A stretch of DNA of 64,000 bases from contig NZ_BLTJ01000001.1 of assembly GCF_013282095.1 (NCBI RefSeq), positions 310,001-374,000 of the forward strand. The letters run 5' to 3'. The DNA comes from Enterocloster alcoholdehydrogenati (GTDB lineage Bacteria; Bacillota; Clostridia; Lachnospirales; Lachnospiraceae). Position numbers and translations under genes: made by a program. Below, piece by piece: positions 7,673 through 16,407 of this stretch (its first letter is position 1; every line of letters begins with the position of its first letter). A model generated the notes under the pieces. It had not been told where the DNA came from. It worked only from the letters and a program-made list of their open reading frames with translations, and did no database searches.

Positions 7673-8611
7673 TCATGGCTGCCACAGGGCAAGTTCCTCC
7701 CCTGACGGAGCCTGATCCAGCGCTTTTGCCACAGAATCCGCATCCAGGGGAGTGGCTGAAATCCCCATGGCCGTAAAGAAATCTCCCTGATCCTCCCCGG
7801 ACATAGACCGGGCATCCTCCTGAAGCTGCTCCCATTCTCCCTGGTCGGTCTCATCGCCGTCCACATAATAAAGTGTTCCGCCCCAGTCGTCAGTGTCTGT
7901 CTCAAAATGGCGGATCTGCTCAAAGTAGGCCCCGTTATCTTCCAGCGTAAAGTAATCCTTCTGTCTCCCGTCCCCGCTCTCTGTTATGAGCCATACGCTC
8001 TGGGAACGGCTGTTGTACGCCAGATGAGACTGCTCTTCCTCATCATTTGCGCTCTCCGCCCCCAGACAAAGCGTTTCCTCCTCCTCATCCCATACAGCTG
8101 TCAGAAGGACATGAGAAGAGCCGCCGCCGCTTTCCAGCACCGCCAGATCCCTGTATCCGTCTCCATTTAAGTCCGCCAGCGCAAATACGCCTTCTGTTCC
8201 CGAACGGATCAGCTTTGTAAGCTGCGTATCCATGGCTTTTCGCCATACGCCGAAGGCCTTTAAGATACGCCCGTCCTCGCCTGCATAGGAACCGTCGGGC
8301 AGAAAGGTATTCTTTCTCAGAGCGCCGTCCTCGCCCAGATAATACCGGCTGCCGTCCGCCGGATCTGTGAACCAGCCCGTTTTCATATTCCCATTATTAT
8401 CCAGGTAATAGTCGTTGCCCTCTGATACGATCCACTGGCTGCAGACAGGCTCTCCGGGACTGTATACATACTGCCAGTGTTTTCCATCCTCTGACCGGTC
8501 CCAGGAGCCTTCCAGTCCGGCCCAGGCGCAAAGAGTCCCCCGCCCGCCAAATAAAACTGACAGGCAGAGGAACCCCCCTATTACCGTTTTCACCCTGTTT
8601 TTTACCGCCAT
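7673..8611 (-). CDS. Secreted cell-wall-binding-repeat protein with FG-GAP-like segment
   Basis: 312 residues. An N-terminal signal peptide is clear (basic NRVKTVIGG, hydrophobic FLCLSVLFG, then small residues). Residues about 35-105 carry cell-wall/choline-binding repeats (YYLDNNGNMKTGWF, then RYYLGEDGALRKNTF). Residues about 125-150 read VFALADLNGDGYRDLAVLES, an FG-GAP/VCBS-type calcium loop. The rest is an acidic beta-rich domain of unknown type. It is translated from AAAGGAGG between the hemerythrin receptor gene and parA. Secretion to the wall is supported by sequence; a link to motility (wall passage or surface sensing) is inferred from place only. Confidence 0.75.
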   Translation of the reverse strand: MAVKNRVKTVIGGFLCLSVLFGGRGTLCAWAGLEGSWDRSEDGKHWQYVYSPGEPVCSQWIVSEGNDYYLDNNGNMKTGWFTDPADGSRYYLGEDGALRKNTFLPDGSYAGEDGRILKAFGVWRKAMDTQLTKLIRSGTEGVFALADLNGDGYRDLAVLESGGGSSHVLLTAVWDEEEETLCLGAESANDEEEQSHLAYNSRSQSVWLITESGDGRQKDYFTLEDNGAYFEQIRHFETDTDDWGGTLYYVDGDETDQGEWEQLQEDARSMSGEDQGDFFTAMGISATPLDADSVAKALDQAPSGEELALWQP

Positions 8612-8634
8612 AAAGCGCCTCCTTTGAGATGCCT

Positions 8635-9771
8635 TTAATCCCGTTTTTCCAGACGCGCCATGGATTCCTCCACCTGACGCACCAGATCCTGGATCTCACG
8701 GTATACGGCCGCTGATTCATTGGCCATACGGCCGATTTCTTCCGCCACAACCGCAAAACCTACTCCTGCCTTTCCGGCCCTTCCGGCCTCAATGGCAGCG
8801 TTTAAGGAAAGCATCTTTTCCATGGTAGCGGTCTGCTCCAGCCCCTTTGCGCGGCTCTTGATCTGACTGATCGCCTCCTGCACCTGAGATGCTTCCTTCT
8901 GGAACGCCTCCATGCTGCCGGTTCCCGCCTTCTGTTTATAGAGTGCGTCTGCCCACTGGTTGATCATCTCAGCTAACAGCTGACCGCCGGCTTCTACCGT
9001 ATCCGGAGTTATAGCCCCGTTTTCTGTTCCCTCTGTCCGCAGGGCTCCGCCGATTACGCTGCCGGCCCGATAGCCGCCGATGATCAGATCCTGGGTAAAT
9101 TCCATCAGTTCTTCATGGCGGCCCCTGGAATACCGGCTGGAAAAACCGGTAAAGCCGTTCGTCCTTGTGATCTGGTTTCCAGAGAGATCCACTACCGCGC
9201 AGACCATACCGGTAGCCGCCGCAAACAGTTCCAGGATCTTTTGCAGTTCCTCGATATCCATGGCGGAGCGCAGATCTATGGCTTTTTCCCCGCCCACAGC
9301 CTTAAAGGAGGAAATAAAAGGGGAAGTTTTTGTCTTTCCCTCCATCCGGGGCGCGTTCCTTTCTTTTTCCTGCTGCTCCTTTACCCACTTGGCAAGGCGG
9401 CTGTCCTCTGTCTGGATATGCTTGATCAGTATATCCATCACCTGTGTGATCTTACCCACAATGGTGAAAATGTTCTTCTCCCCTCTGGCTGCTGCCAGAC
9501 GCTCTTTCAGCTCATTTTTATACCATTCATGGAACTTATGGTGCTCTGTGTAATTGGGATAGCGGTACTGAGTCTGAAGGCTCTCCTCATCTGAAAAATG
9601 AACGCCTACATAATCTGCCAGAAATTCCGTCATTTCCCGTAAATGCTCTCTGGCCTGTCCGGCCTGGCAGGCCTCCATCAGGGCATTTGCCTCATCAAAG
9701 ATCCTCTGGTGCTCTGAATCGATCAGTTCGTTGCCGGTACGGATCGCCGACGTTAATTCATATTTCTTCAT
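8635..9771 (-). CDS. Soluble hemerythrin-PocR-MCP signalling fusion (cytoplasmic chemoreceptor)
   Basis: 378 residues, three modules. Residues 10-130 are a bacteriohemerythrin with all di-iron ligands in the right spacing: His21, His58-x3-Glu62, His77-x3-His81, His118-x4-Asp123, so oxygen or redox binding is expected. Residues about 168-270 look like a shortened PocR sensory domain ([21 protein letters not shown]...) that lacks the usual Cys pair. Residues about 290-375 contain the chemoreceptor hairpin tip ([26 protein letters not shown], split for length in the protein around residues 318-345) but little of the long coiled coil. There is no membrane segment. It overlaps cheV by 4 bases (ATGA). 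It should feed oxygen status to CheA/CheV. Confidence 0.88.
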   Translation of the reverse strand: MKKYELTSAIRTGNELIDSEHQRIFDEANALMEACQAGQAREHLREMTEFLADYVGVHFSDEESLQTQYRYPNYTEHHKFHEWYKNELKERLAAARGEKNIFTIVGKITQVMDILIKHIQTEDSRLAKWVKEQQEKERNAPRMEGKTKTSPFISSFKAVGGEKAIDLRSAMDIEELQKILELFAAATGMVCAVVDLSGNQITRTNGFTGFSSRYSRGRHEELMEFTQDLIIGGYRAGSVIGGALRTEGTENGAITPDTVEAGGQLLAEMINQWADALYKQKAGTGSMEAFQKEASQVQEAISQIKSRAKGLEQTATMEKMLSLNAAIEAGRAGKAGVGFAVVAEEIGRMANESAAVYREIQDLVRQVEESMARLEKRD

Positions 9772-10718
9772 CTGTCTGCTTCCTTTCCTTTCATCTCCCG
9801 TTCAAACCGCGCCAGGAGTTCATCCATTACCGCTACAAGATGGCCGATCTCCGGCTTTGAAAGCTGCTCATCCGCTCCCAGTTCTTTTCCCTTCTGGCGC
9901 ATCTGTTCATTCACCAGGGATGAGAATATAACAACCGGAAGCTTTTTAAGGCGTTCATCATCCTTAATCAGCTTTGTCAGACGGTGTCCGTCCATCTCAG
10001 GCATCTCAATATCCGTTATTACCAGGTTTACCTTCTCATAAAGATCCTGGTCATCACGGATAGAGGAAAGATAATCCCAGGCCTCCTGGCCGTTGGGGAA
10101 ATTTTTGATCTCCGTAAATCCGGCCCGCTCCAGAGAATCGTTGATCATACGGCTTAAAAGCACGGAATCCTCCGTAACCACAATGGGGCAGCGGCACAGC
10201 GGCCGGTCGCCCATGCGCTCGATCTCCGATACCTGGATAGTAGTTTCCGGCGCGATCTCAGCCACAATCTTCTCAAAATCCAGAATGGTTACCAGCTCTT
10301 TGCCGCACTGAGCGATGCCGGTGGCTACACTTTCCTCGCCATTGGCGATAGTCTTGTCCGGTTTCTGGATGTCCTTCCATGAAATACGGCTGATACCCTC
10401 AATACTTTCCACACGAAAGGCCACTGTCATTTTGTTGAAGTTCGTGACGATGAACAGATCTCTGGGGCCGTTCTCCCGGCGCTCTCCTGAAAGATAGTAG
10501 GCCAGATTTATGACGGTGATCAGTTCTTCTCTGGGCTTGAAGATTCCTTCCACTGACGGGTTGGCATGAGGCATGGGCTTTACCTTTCCGCTCATGATGA
10601 TCTCCTGCACCTTCGCCACATTGATCCCATAGAATTCTCCCATGACCATGAATTTCATGACTTCAATCTCATTGGTTCCTGATTCCAGGAGGATGCCTTC
10701 TTTTTCATTATGTCTCAT
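9768..10718 (-). CDS. cheV: Chemotaxis coupling protein CheV (CheW-like plus receiver domain)
   Basis: CheV couples receptors to CheA and takes part in adaptation through phosphorylation of its receiver. The 316 residues comprise a CheW-like domain (about 18-165, with [18 protein letters not shown] and [10 protein letters not shown]) and a CheY-like receiver (about 180-305). The receiver has the acidic pocket in VVTEDS, the phospho-Asp in [15 protein letters not shown], and the Lys in EQLSKPE. It is translated 18 bases after cheD and overlaps the hemerythrin receptor start by 4 bases. The coupling of cheV with a chemoreceptor suggests they work together. Confidence 0.95.
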   Translation of the reverse strand: MRHNEKEGILLESGTNEIEVMKFMVMGEFYGINVAKVQEIIMSGKVKPMPHANPSVEGIFKPREELITVINLAYYLSGERRENGPRDLFIVTNFNKMTVAFRVESIEGISRISWKDIQKPDKTIANGEESVATGIAQCGKELVTILDFEKIVAEIAPETTIQVSEIERMGDRPLCRCPIVVTEDSVLLSRMINDSLERAGFTEIKNFPNGQEAWDYLSSIRDDQDLYEKVNLVITDIEMPEMDGHRLTKLIKDDERLKKLPVVIFSSLVNEQMRQKGKELGADEQLSKPEIGHLVAVMDELLARFEREMKGKEADR

Positions 10719-10736
10719 CTGTCGTATCTCCTCTCC

Positions 10737-11219
10737 CTATAAGTGACGCTCCGGCCGTCCCACAGTCCGCACGACTACATCGCCGGTCCGCAGGTCTAAG
10801 AGCATGGTTCTGGCGTAATTGCCGCCGGTATCCTCCGCAGCGATACGGATTCCCTCCGCCGCCAGCACCTTTTTTACGCTTTCTGCATTGCGCGCCCCGA
10901 TGTTTCCGAAAGCAGAATTTCCGCTGATCTCAAACATCCGCGCTCCCCCTGCGATCTTCACCACCATCCTGCCTCTCATCATACCGAATACCGTAAGCTT
11001 CCTCAGCGTTTCCCGGATGCCGCTGTCCGCGTATTTAAAGACATTGACATCCTGGGGTGACTGCCGGGCAGGCAGCATGATATGTAAAAGCGCGCCCAGG
11101 TGCGTGATCGGATCATAAAAGGTAATGCCGATGCAGGAACCAAGGGCGTAGGTAATAATACGTCCGTCTCCGCGGGACAGCTTCATATCGCCGATCCCGA
11201 CCTTTAATTCTCTTTCCAT
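10737..11219 (-). CDS. cheD: Chemoreceptor glutamine deamidase CheD
   Basis: CheD deamidates glutamines on chemoreceptors and, in the Bacillus system, stimulates CheC phosphatase. The catalytic Cys29 (ALGSCIGITFYDP) and His46 (LGALLHIMLP) are present, and the C-terminus has the usual DTGGNYARTMLLDLRTGDV strand pair. The ATG at 11219 is chosen: it directly follows the cheC stop (TAATATG), giving coupled translation; an in-frame GTG four codons earlier lies inside cheC with a poor ribosome site. 160 residues, normal for the family. Confidence 0.95.
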   Translation of the reverse strand: MERELKVGIGDMKLSRGDGRIITYALGSCIGITFYDPITHLGALLHIMLPARQSPQDVNVFKYADSGIRETLRKLTVFGMMRGRMVVKIAGGARMFEISGNSAFGNIGARNAESVKKVLAAEGIRIAAEDTGGNYARTMLLDLRTGDVVVRTVGRPERHL

Positions 11220-11220
11220 A

Positions 11221-11841
11221 TTACGAAACACCCAGTCTTTCCAGAATCGTATTTAAGGAACGGATATCCGGGAGCATCAGAAGCCAGTCTGAATAGGTCT
11301 TTCCCTCGATTACAAAATCCGCGTTGCAGTACATCAGTTTATCCGTATCATATCCATATTCAGCTACCGGCACCATCAGGATACCGCCTAACATATTGAT
11401 CGTGGAGCTTGGAACGGACAGATTGATATCCACCTGAACCAGCTGAGAGAACGCATTTATGTAAGAGCAGATAATGATATTGCCGATCTCCTCCAAAGCA
11501 GACCGGGCCAGATCATCCATTTCCAGAAAACTATCCCAGGTGCGGCCTGTCAATGTCTCCAGAACTGTATTGGCAAACTCCAGGTCAAAGAGAAAGAGCA
11601 TCATTCCCTCAATGTCCCCGCCCATCTTTACAAGAGCTGCCGCCACTACCTCTTCCATATCTCCGATCCGCTCCGCCGCCTCCTCACAGCCAAGAATACT
11701 GACTGTTGGAATAGTGATCCTGGTTTCTTTCTTAAGAAGCTTTGACAGGGCGGTAGCCGCATGGCTGGTGCCGATGCTGCCGATCTCGCGCATTACGTCC
11801 AGCTCCTGAAGGTTCAGATCCTCATAGCGTTTTATTTTCAT
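11221..11841 (-). CDS. cheC: CheY-P phosphatase CheC
   Basis: CheC removes phosphate from CheY-P and pairs with CheD. The 206-residue protein has two pseudo-symmetric halves, each expected to carry a D/S-x3-E-x2-N helix. The second is intact (S-ALE-E-IG-N in RSALEEIGNI). The first reads D15-VMR-E19-IG-S22, with Ser in place of Asn, so that site may be weak. It begins 27 bases after the rod protein gene and is coupled to cheD. Confidence 0.94.
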   Translation of the reverse strand: MKIKRYEDLNLQELDVMREIGSIGTSHAATALSKLLKKETRITIPTVSILGCEEAAERIGDMEEVVAAALVKMGGDIEGMMLFLFDLEFANTVLETLTGRTWDSFLEMDDLARSALEEIGNIIICSYINAFSQLVQVDINLSVPSSTINMLGGILMVPVAEYGYDTDKLMYCNADFVIEGKTYSDWLLMLPDIRSLNTILERLGVS

Positions 11842-11868
11842 ATTCCGTTCCTCTCTTTATAGGCTGCA

Positions 11869-12660
11869 TCATCCGCGCAGGGAGTTAATGGTGGACTCGA
11901 TCTCATCAGAAGTCGTGACCATCTTAAGAGCGTAGCTGAACGCCCTCTGGCACTCGATCACCCGTGTCATTTCCCTGGCCATATCCGTACCGGAGGTTTC
12001 CAGGGCCCCCTTCTCCAGAGAAGCGCTCTTTTTAAGCACTGCCTGGGCGTCCGCATCCTGGGGTACATATTCATTATCCCCCTTGCTGATCAGGCGGCTG
12101 GGATTGTCAAATGTATATACACTGACTCTGGGCGCATCCTCATCCTCTGTGTCCGTATCATCCTCCACGGTATCGTCCTCATACCCCTCTTCCATTTCCT
12201 GCTGAAGCTTTTCCACATCCGTAACCTCCAGCTTCAGAGGCTCCTGGTTCTGATCCAGCACCAGCTTTCCATTGGCCGTAGTGAGATAGAAGCCATCCTC
12301 TCTCTCTCCGCTGTGAAAATGGCCGTCGCGGGTATAGCTGATCTCTCCTGTTTCAGGATCCTGGATCATGAAAAATGCATTCGGCTCCATGATTGCGTAA
12401 TCATATTCCGCACCCGTCTGAGTCGCTCCCGAAATACCAAAATCCGTCCAGGTTCTTGAAAGGCTGACGCCGGCCCCTGCCTGAAGCTGGGTCTGGGCTG
12501 TCTCTGAATCGTTGAGGTTATACTGCACCAGCTGGGAAAAGGCCGCCGTTTTGGGCTTGTATCCCCGTGTGTTGATATTTGCAAGGTTATTAGCCGTCAC
12601 GCTTAACTTTTTTGTAAACTGTCTGGCTCCGGTGGCTCCAGTATAAAAAGACATATTCAT
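11869..12660 (-). CDS. FlgF/FlgG-family distal rod protein (FlhP-position)
   Basis: 263 residues with the N-terminal flg_bb_rod motif (LSVTANNLANINTRGYKPK), a central FlgE/F/G beta region (EPNAFFMIQDPETGEISYTRDGHF) and the C-terminal helix (MAREMTRVIECQRAFSYALKMV). An acidic insert rich in Asp and Glu spans about residues 158-178. Together with the gene before it, this is the FlhO/FlhP pair of Firmicutes, the two rod subunits under the hook. I cannot tell which of the two is FlgF and which FlgG. Spacing is 15 bases from its partner. Confidence 0.87.
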   Translation of the reverse strand: MNMSFYTGATGARQFTKKLSVTANNLANINTRGYKPKTAAFSQLVQYNLNDSETAQTQLQAGAGVSLSRTWTDFGISGATQTGAEYDYAIMEPNAFFMIQDPETGEISYTRDGHFHSGEREDGFYLTTANGKLVLDQNQEPLKLEVTDVEKLQQEMEEGYEDDTVEDDTDTEDEDAPRVSVYTFDNPSRLISKGDNEYVPQDADAQAVLKKSASLEKGALETSGTDMAREMTRVIECQRAFSYALKMVTTSDEIESTINSLRG

Positions 12661-12675
12661 CTCTCATCTTCCTCC

Positions 12676-13476
12676 CTACAGCCTTCCAACATCACCGGAA
12701 GACTTGCTCATGACCTGATCGTACATCTTAAGAACCTGTGCCGCGCTCTGCAGGGCCCGCTGAGATGACATCATGGCGGTCATTTCCTGAACCATATCCA
12801 CATTGGAACGTTCGATGGTCTTCCACTGCACCGGGGCACTTCCATCTGTCACGGCTGCGGGTGCGGCAGTGGATGAAAACATCCCACTGTCCTCCTTGCG
12901 CAGCTGCCCGTAATCGGCAAAATCCACAATTTTTAAGGTTCCGTAATCCTTTGTCTCCACTTCCCCGCTGCTCTCATCCTCCTCGCTGTCCGGCACGATC
13001 ACTGACGTAATGTGTCCTGTGCTGTCCACGGTGAAGTTTTCATCTTCAATGCGTATGGGCTGATCATCGGATGAAAGAACCCGTCCAGCTCCGTCCAGAG
13101 TCAGATATCCTTCCGTATCCACGGAAAAGGAGCCGTTTCTTGTATAACGTTCTCCCTGGGGCGTCTGTATGCAGAAAAACCCCTTTCCTCCTAACGCAAA
13201 GTCATAGATGCCGTCGGTTTCCTCAAAATCTCCCTGCTCGTAATTGATATAGGTGCGGTCAGCTGTCTTGATCTTGGAGACGGTAGCCAGCTGCGTGGGG
13301 TTCTCCTTGCTCTGACGTCCTGTGCGGTAGAGCATCTCATCTCCAAAGGTGGTGCTTACCATCGTGTCCGTCTTGTAGCCGGCGGTCTGCACATTGACCA
13401 TATTGTTGCTGATCACATTCAGGTTCCGGCTCTGGGTCAGCATCCCGGAAGCCAGATTGTAAAAGCCCTGATACAT
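12676..13476 (-). CDS. FlgF/FlgG-family rod protein (FlhO-position)
   Basis: 266 residues with the rod-family N-terminus (ASGMLTQSRNLNVISNNMVN), the central domain with FALGGKGFFCIQTPQGERYTR, and the C-terminal helix ending in MMSSQRALQSAAQVLKMYDQ. It builds the rod that carries torque through the wall to the hook. An AGGAGG-type site precedes the ATG. It lies 27 bases after fliA and before its paralogue, as flhO and flhP do in Bacillus, although there they are a separate operon. Confidence 0.87.
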   Translation of the reverse strand: MYQGFYNLASGMLTQSRNLNVISNNMVNVQTAGYKTDTMVSTTFGDEMLYRTGRQSKENPTQLATVSKIKTADRTYINYEQGDFEETDGIYDFALGGKGFFCIQTPQGERYTRNGSFSVDTEGYLTLDGAGRVLSSDDQPIRIEDENFTVDSTGHITSVIVPDSEEDESSGEVETKDYGTLKIVDFADYGQLRKEDSGMFSSTAAPAAVTDGSAPVQWKTIERSNVDMVQEMTAMMSSQRALQSAAQVLKMYDQVMSKSSGDVGRL

Positions 13477-13503
13477 TTGATTTCCTCCTTTTTGTGCATT
13501 TTT

Positions 13504-14256
13504 TCAGGCCATATACCTGCGGAGCTTGCGCAAAGCTCCCGTATGGATCTGGGACGCCCTGGGCTGGCTGATTCCCATAACCTGCCCCACCTGCTCCATT
13601 TTAAGCTTTTCCACGTAATGAAGCGCAAGAACCATTTTTTCCTTCTCGTCCAGCGTCTGGATCCCCTGACGCAGCAGTTCGGTGGTTTCTTCTCTCAAAA
13701 ACGCGGCCTCAGGCTGAACATCCAGATCAGAACTGGGAATCTGCACCACCTGCGCCGTCTTTTCATCCTGCATAAGCACGTCTAGGGACTGTACGATGCT
13801 CATGGGCTGAAGGCTTAAGATCCTCTGGCAGCGCTTTTCATTGATCCCTGTATGCTCTGCGACTTCCTGGAGGGTGGGCGGACGTCCCAGCCTGTCCTCC
13901 AGTTCGCGGCGCGCCTCATCAATGATGCTCAGCTGCTTTCTGTAGCCTCTGGGCATCCACTCATGGCGGCGCACAAAATCCAGCATCACCCCCCGTACTC
14001 TGGGAGTGATATAGGTAGAAAACTTGATATTCAAATCCGGCTCATAAGAATCAATTCCCCGCATGATGGCCAGAACGCCCTCCTGAACGGCATCCTCCAT
14101 CTGCATGACACTGGAATAAAGATCATACATCTGTCTGGCCACCGAAGTGGCGATGTAAAGATAGCGCATGGTCAGTTCCTGCCGAAGCTGCGGACACGGC
14201 TCCTTCTTATAGAGCGCAAACAATTCTTCATTTGTTTTTTGTGTGAAATCATCCAT
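13504..14256 (-). CDS. fliA: RNA polymerase sigma factor FliA/SigD (sigma-28)
   Basis: Sigma-28 directs late flagellar and chemotaxis genes. The 250-residue protein has region 2 (QMEDAVQEGVLAIMRGIDSYEP, then FSTYITPRVRGVMLDFVRR), region 3 (LGRPPTLQEVAEHTGI) and region 4 (LDEKEKMVLALHYVEKLKM, then MGISQPRASQIH). The ATG at 14256 has GGTGG six bases upstream; a TTG two codons earlier is less likely. It directly follows flhA, with no flhF or flhG between. The sigma-28 type promoter before fliD in the same operon is a likely target. Confidence 0.96.
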   Translation of the reverse strand: MDDFTQKTNEELFALYKKEPCPQLRQELTMRYLYIATSVARQMYDLYSSVMQMEDAVQEGVLAIMRGIDSYEPDLNIKFSTYITPRVRGVMLDFVRRHEWMPRGYRKQLSIIDEARRELEDRLGRPPTLQEVAEHTGINEKRCQRILSLQPMSIVQSLDVLMQDEKTAQVVQIPSSDLDVQPEAAFLREETTELLRQGIQTLDEKEKMVLALHYVEKLKMEQVGQVMGISQPRASQIHTGALRKLRRYMA

Positions 14257-14271
14257 CTTCAACCACCCGTT

Positions 14272-16404
14272 CTATTGCTTCTTGATACTTCCTATGGACT
14301 GGATCTGTACATTGCTTGCCACCTCGTTAAAGGACAGCACGCGGACTTTCGGATAAAACTGCTCCGTCAGACGGTAGAAATGAATCCGCATGACCTGAGA
14401 GGTAAGCACAACCGGATCCTGGGAAAATCCGCTGAATTTTTTAAGCTGCTCTGCCAGCTGGCGGATGATGCTCTGTAATGTATCCGGGTCCAGGGCCAGG
14501 TAAAAACCGTTTTCTCCCTTTGAGAGGGCCGATACCATATCCCGCTCCAGTTCCGCATCCAGGGTCAGCACCTTCATAGTTCCGTCCTCACAGTACATCC
14601 GGGTAATCGTCCGCTTTAAGGCGGTGCGGATCCGCTCGATCACACCATCTGTATCTCTTGGCATAAGCCCGGTTTCAGAAACAGAGGACAACAGTGTCTC
14701 TACGATGGTTTCCAGATCGCGGATGGGAACATTTTCCTTTAGAAGCCCTGTCAGGACCCGCTGGAAAAAGCTGTAGCTGATCAGCTGCGGGAAGGCCTCC
14801 TCTACCAGTTCCGGGGCCGTCTTTTTCAGGTTTTCCACCAGACGCACCACTTCCTGGCGGGTAATCAGCTCAAAGGCGTGCTGGCGGATCACCTCCGACA
14901 GGTGCGTTACCATAACGGACAGCGGATCAATGACCGTATACCCGTAAAGTTCCGCCCGCTCTCTATTCTCCGGACGGATCCAGCGGCTGGGGATACCGTA
15001 TGCAGGTTCAATGGTCTCAATACCGTCCACTTCCTGTTCCGGCGTCTCCGGCTCCAGAGCCAGAAAGTAATCCACCAGAATCTCTCCCCGGGCTACTTCT
15101 TCCCCGCGGATCTTAATACAGTACTGGCTGGGAGCCAGCATGGAACTGTCCCTGAGGCGGATGGAGGGAACCACATATCCCATATCCTGGGCGTACTGGC
15201 GGCGGAAAATCACAATCCGGCTGATCAGACGCCCGCCGGAGGATTCATCCGCCAGCGGAATCAGGCTGTACCCAAATTCCATCTCGATGGATTCCAGGGA
15301 AAGGAGGGAATATACATTATTGACATCCTTAAAATAGTCCTCCTCCTTTACCGGAGCCTTAGCCGCCGCCGCTTCCTCGCCGGCCGCCGCGCCTCCTCCC
15401 GCCGCTTCCATTCCATAAACGGCCGCAGCCGTCATTATAGGTTCTTCCTTGATGCGACGTGACAGGTAATATCCGCCGCCGATCAGGACGGCTGAAATGA
15501 TAAACATTGGGATCAGGGGCATTCCCGGGATCACCGCCATAACTGCTATGGCTAGTCCGCTGATCATGATGGCGTGAGGCTGGGCCACGAACTGGTGGGA
15601 CACATCCTCATTTAAGCTTCCCTCTGATACCGCGCGGGTAACGATCATACCCGTAGCGGTGGAGATCAAAAGGGCCGGGATCTGTGATACAAGGCCGTCT
15701 CCCACCGTAGCGATGGAATAGGTGTTCAGTACATTTCCGATGGAATCTCCAGACTGCACAATACCGATGATGCTTCCGCCGATCAGGTTGATGGCGGTGG
15801 TGATCAGAGACATGATGGCATCTCCCTTGACGATCTTGGTCGCACCATCCATGGAACCGTAGAAATCAGCCTCTCTCTGGATCTTGCTGCGCTGCTCCTT
15901 GGCCTGCTGCTCATTGATCAGGCCGGAACTTAAGTCCGCGTCAATGGCCATCTGCTTTCCAGGCATGGCATCCAGGGTAAAACGGGCGGCTACCTCGGCT
16001 ACTCGCTCCGCACCCTTTGTGATTACGATAAACTGCATCAGCACGATGATCAGGAAAATGATCATACCAACCACCACATTGCCCTGCAGTACGAAATCGC
16101 CGAAGGCAGCGATCACCTTTCCCGAAGAACCGCTGTGGCTTAAGATGTTTCTGGTAGAAGAAACATTGATTCCCAGGCGGAACAGCGTGGTAATCAGCAG
16201 AAGCGAGGGAAAGATGGAAAATTCCAGCGGCTCCCGGATGGTCATGGTGATCACCAGGATCATCATTGAAAATGACATATTCAGGATGATCGCCACATCC
16301 ACCATGCCCGCAGGCATGGGTATGATTAAAAGCAGTATAACGGTAATCACAAATAGGACTACCGAATAACTCATTAACTTCTTCATTCGTCCACTCTTCT
16401 CCAT
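14272..16404 (-). CDS. flhA: Flagellar export gate protein FlhA
   Basis: FlhA forms the nonameric ring of the type III export gate. The 710-residue protein has eight or so N-terminal membrane helices (to about residue 315), with the FHIPEP-type family loop (GKQMAIDADLSSGLINEQQA) near residues 149-168, then a flexible linker rich in Ala, Glu and Lys (about 335-355) and a large cytoplasmic domain of four subdomains (TVIDPLSVMVTHLSEVI, LLSSVSETGLMPRD). It starts 3 bases after the flhB stop. Length is typical (680-710). Confidence 0.97.
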   Translation of the reverse strand: MEKSGRMKKLMSYSVVLFVITVILLLIIPMPAGMVDVAIILNMSFSMMILVITMTIREPLEFSIFPSLLLITTLFRLGINVSSTRNILSHSGSSGKVIAAFGDFVLQGNVVVGMIIFLIIVLMQFIVITKGAERVAEVAARFTLDAMPGKQMAIDADLSSGLINEQQAKEQRSKIQREADFYGSMDGATKIVKGDAIMSLITTAINLIGGSIIGIVQSGDSIGNVLNTYSIATVGDGLVSQIPALLISTATGMIVTRAVSEGSLNEDVSHQFVAQPHAIMISGLAIAVMAVIPGMPLIPMFIISAVLIGGGYYLSRRIKEEPIMTAAAVYGMEAAGGGAAAGEEAAAAKAPVKEEDYFKDVNNVYSLLSLESIEMEFGYSLIPLADESSGGRLISRIVIFRRQYAQDMGYVVPSIRLRDSSMLAPSQYCIKIRGEEVARGEILVDYFLALEPETPEQEVDGIETIEPAYGIPSRWIRPENRERAELYGYTVIDPLSVMVTHLSEVIRQHAFELITRQEVVRLVENLKKTAPELVEEAFPQLISYSFFQRVLTGLLKENVPIRDLETIVETLLSSVSETGLMPRDTDGVIERIRTALKRTITRMYCEDGTMKVLTLDAELERDMVSALSKGENGFYLALDPDTLQSIIRQLAEQLKKFSGFSQDPVVLTSQVMRIHFYRLTEQFYPKVRVLSFNEVASNVQIQSIGSIKKQ

Positions 16405-16407
16405 CCA

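Noticed and set aside
14878-15462. A 194-codon frame on the + strand inside flhA
   Set aside because: Antisense to a strongly conserved membrane and export protein and without a ribosome site.
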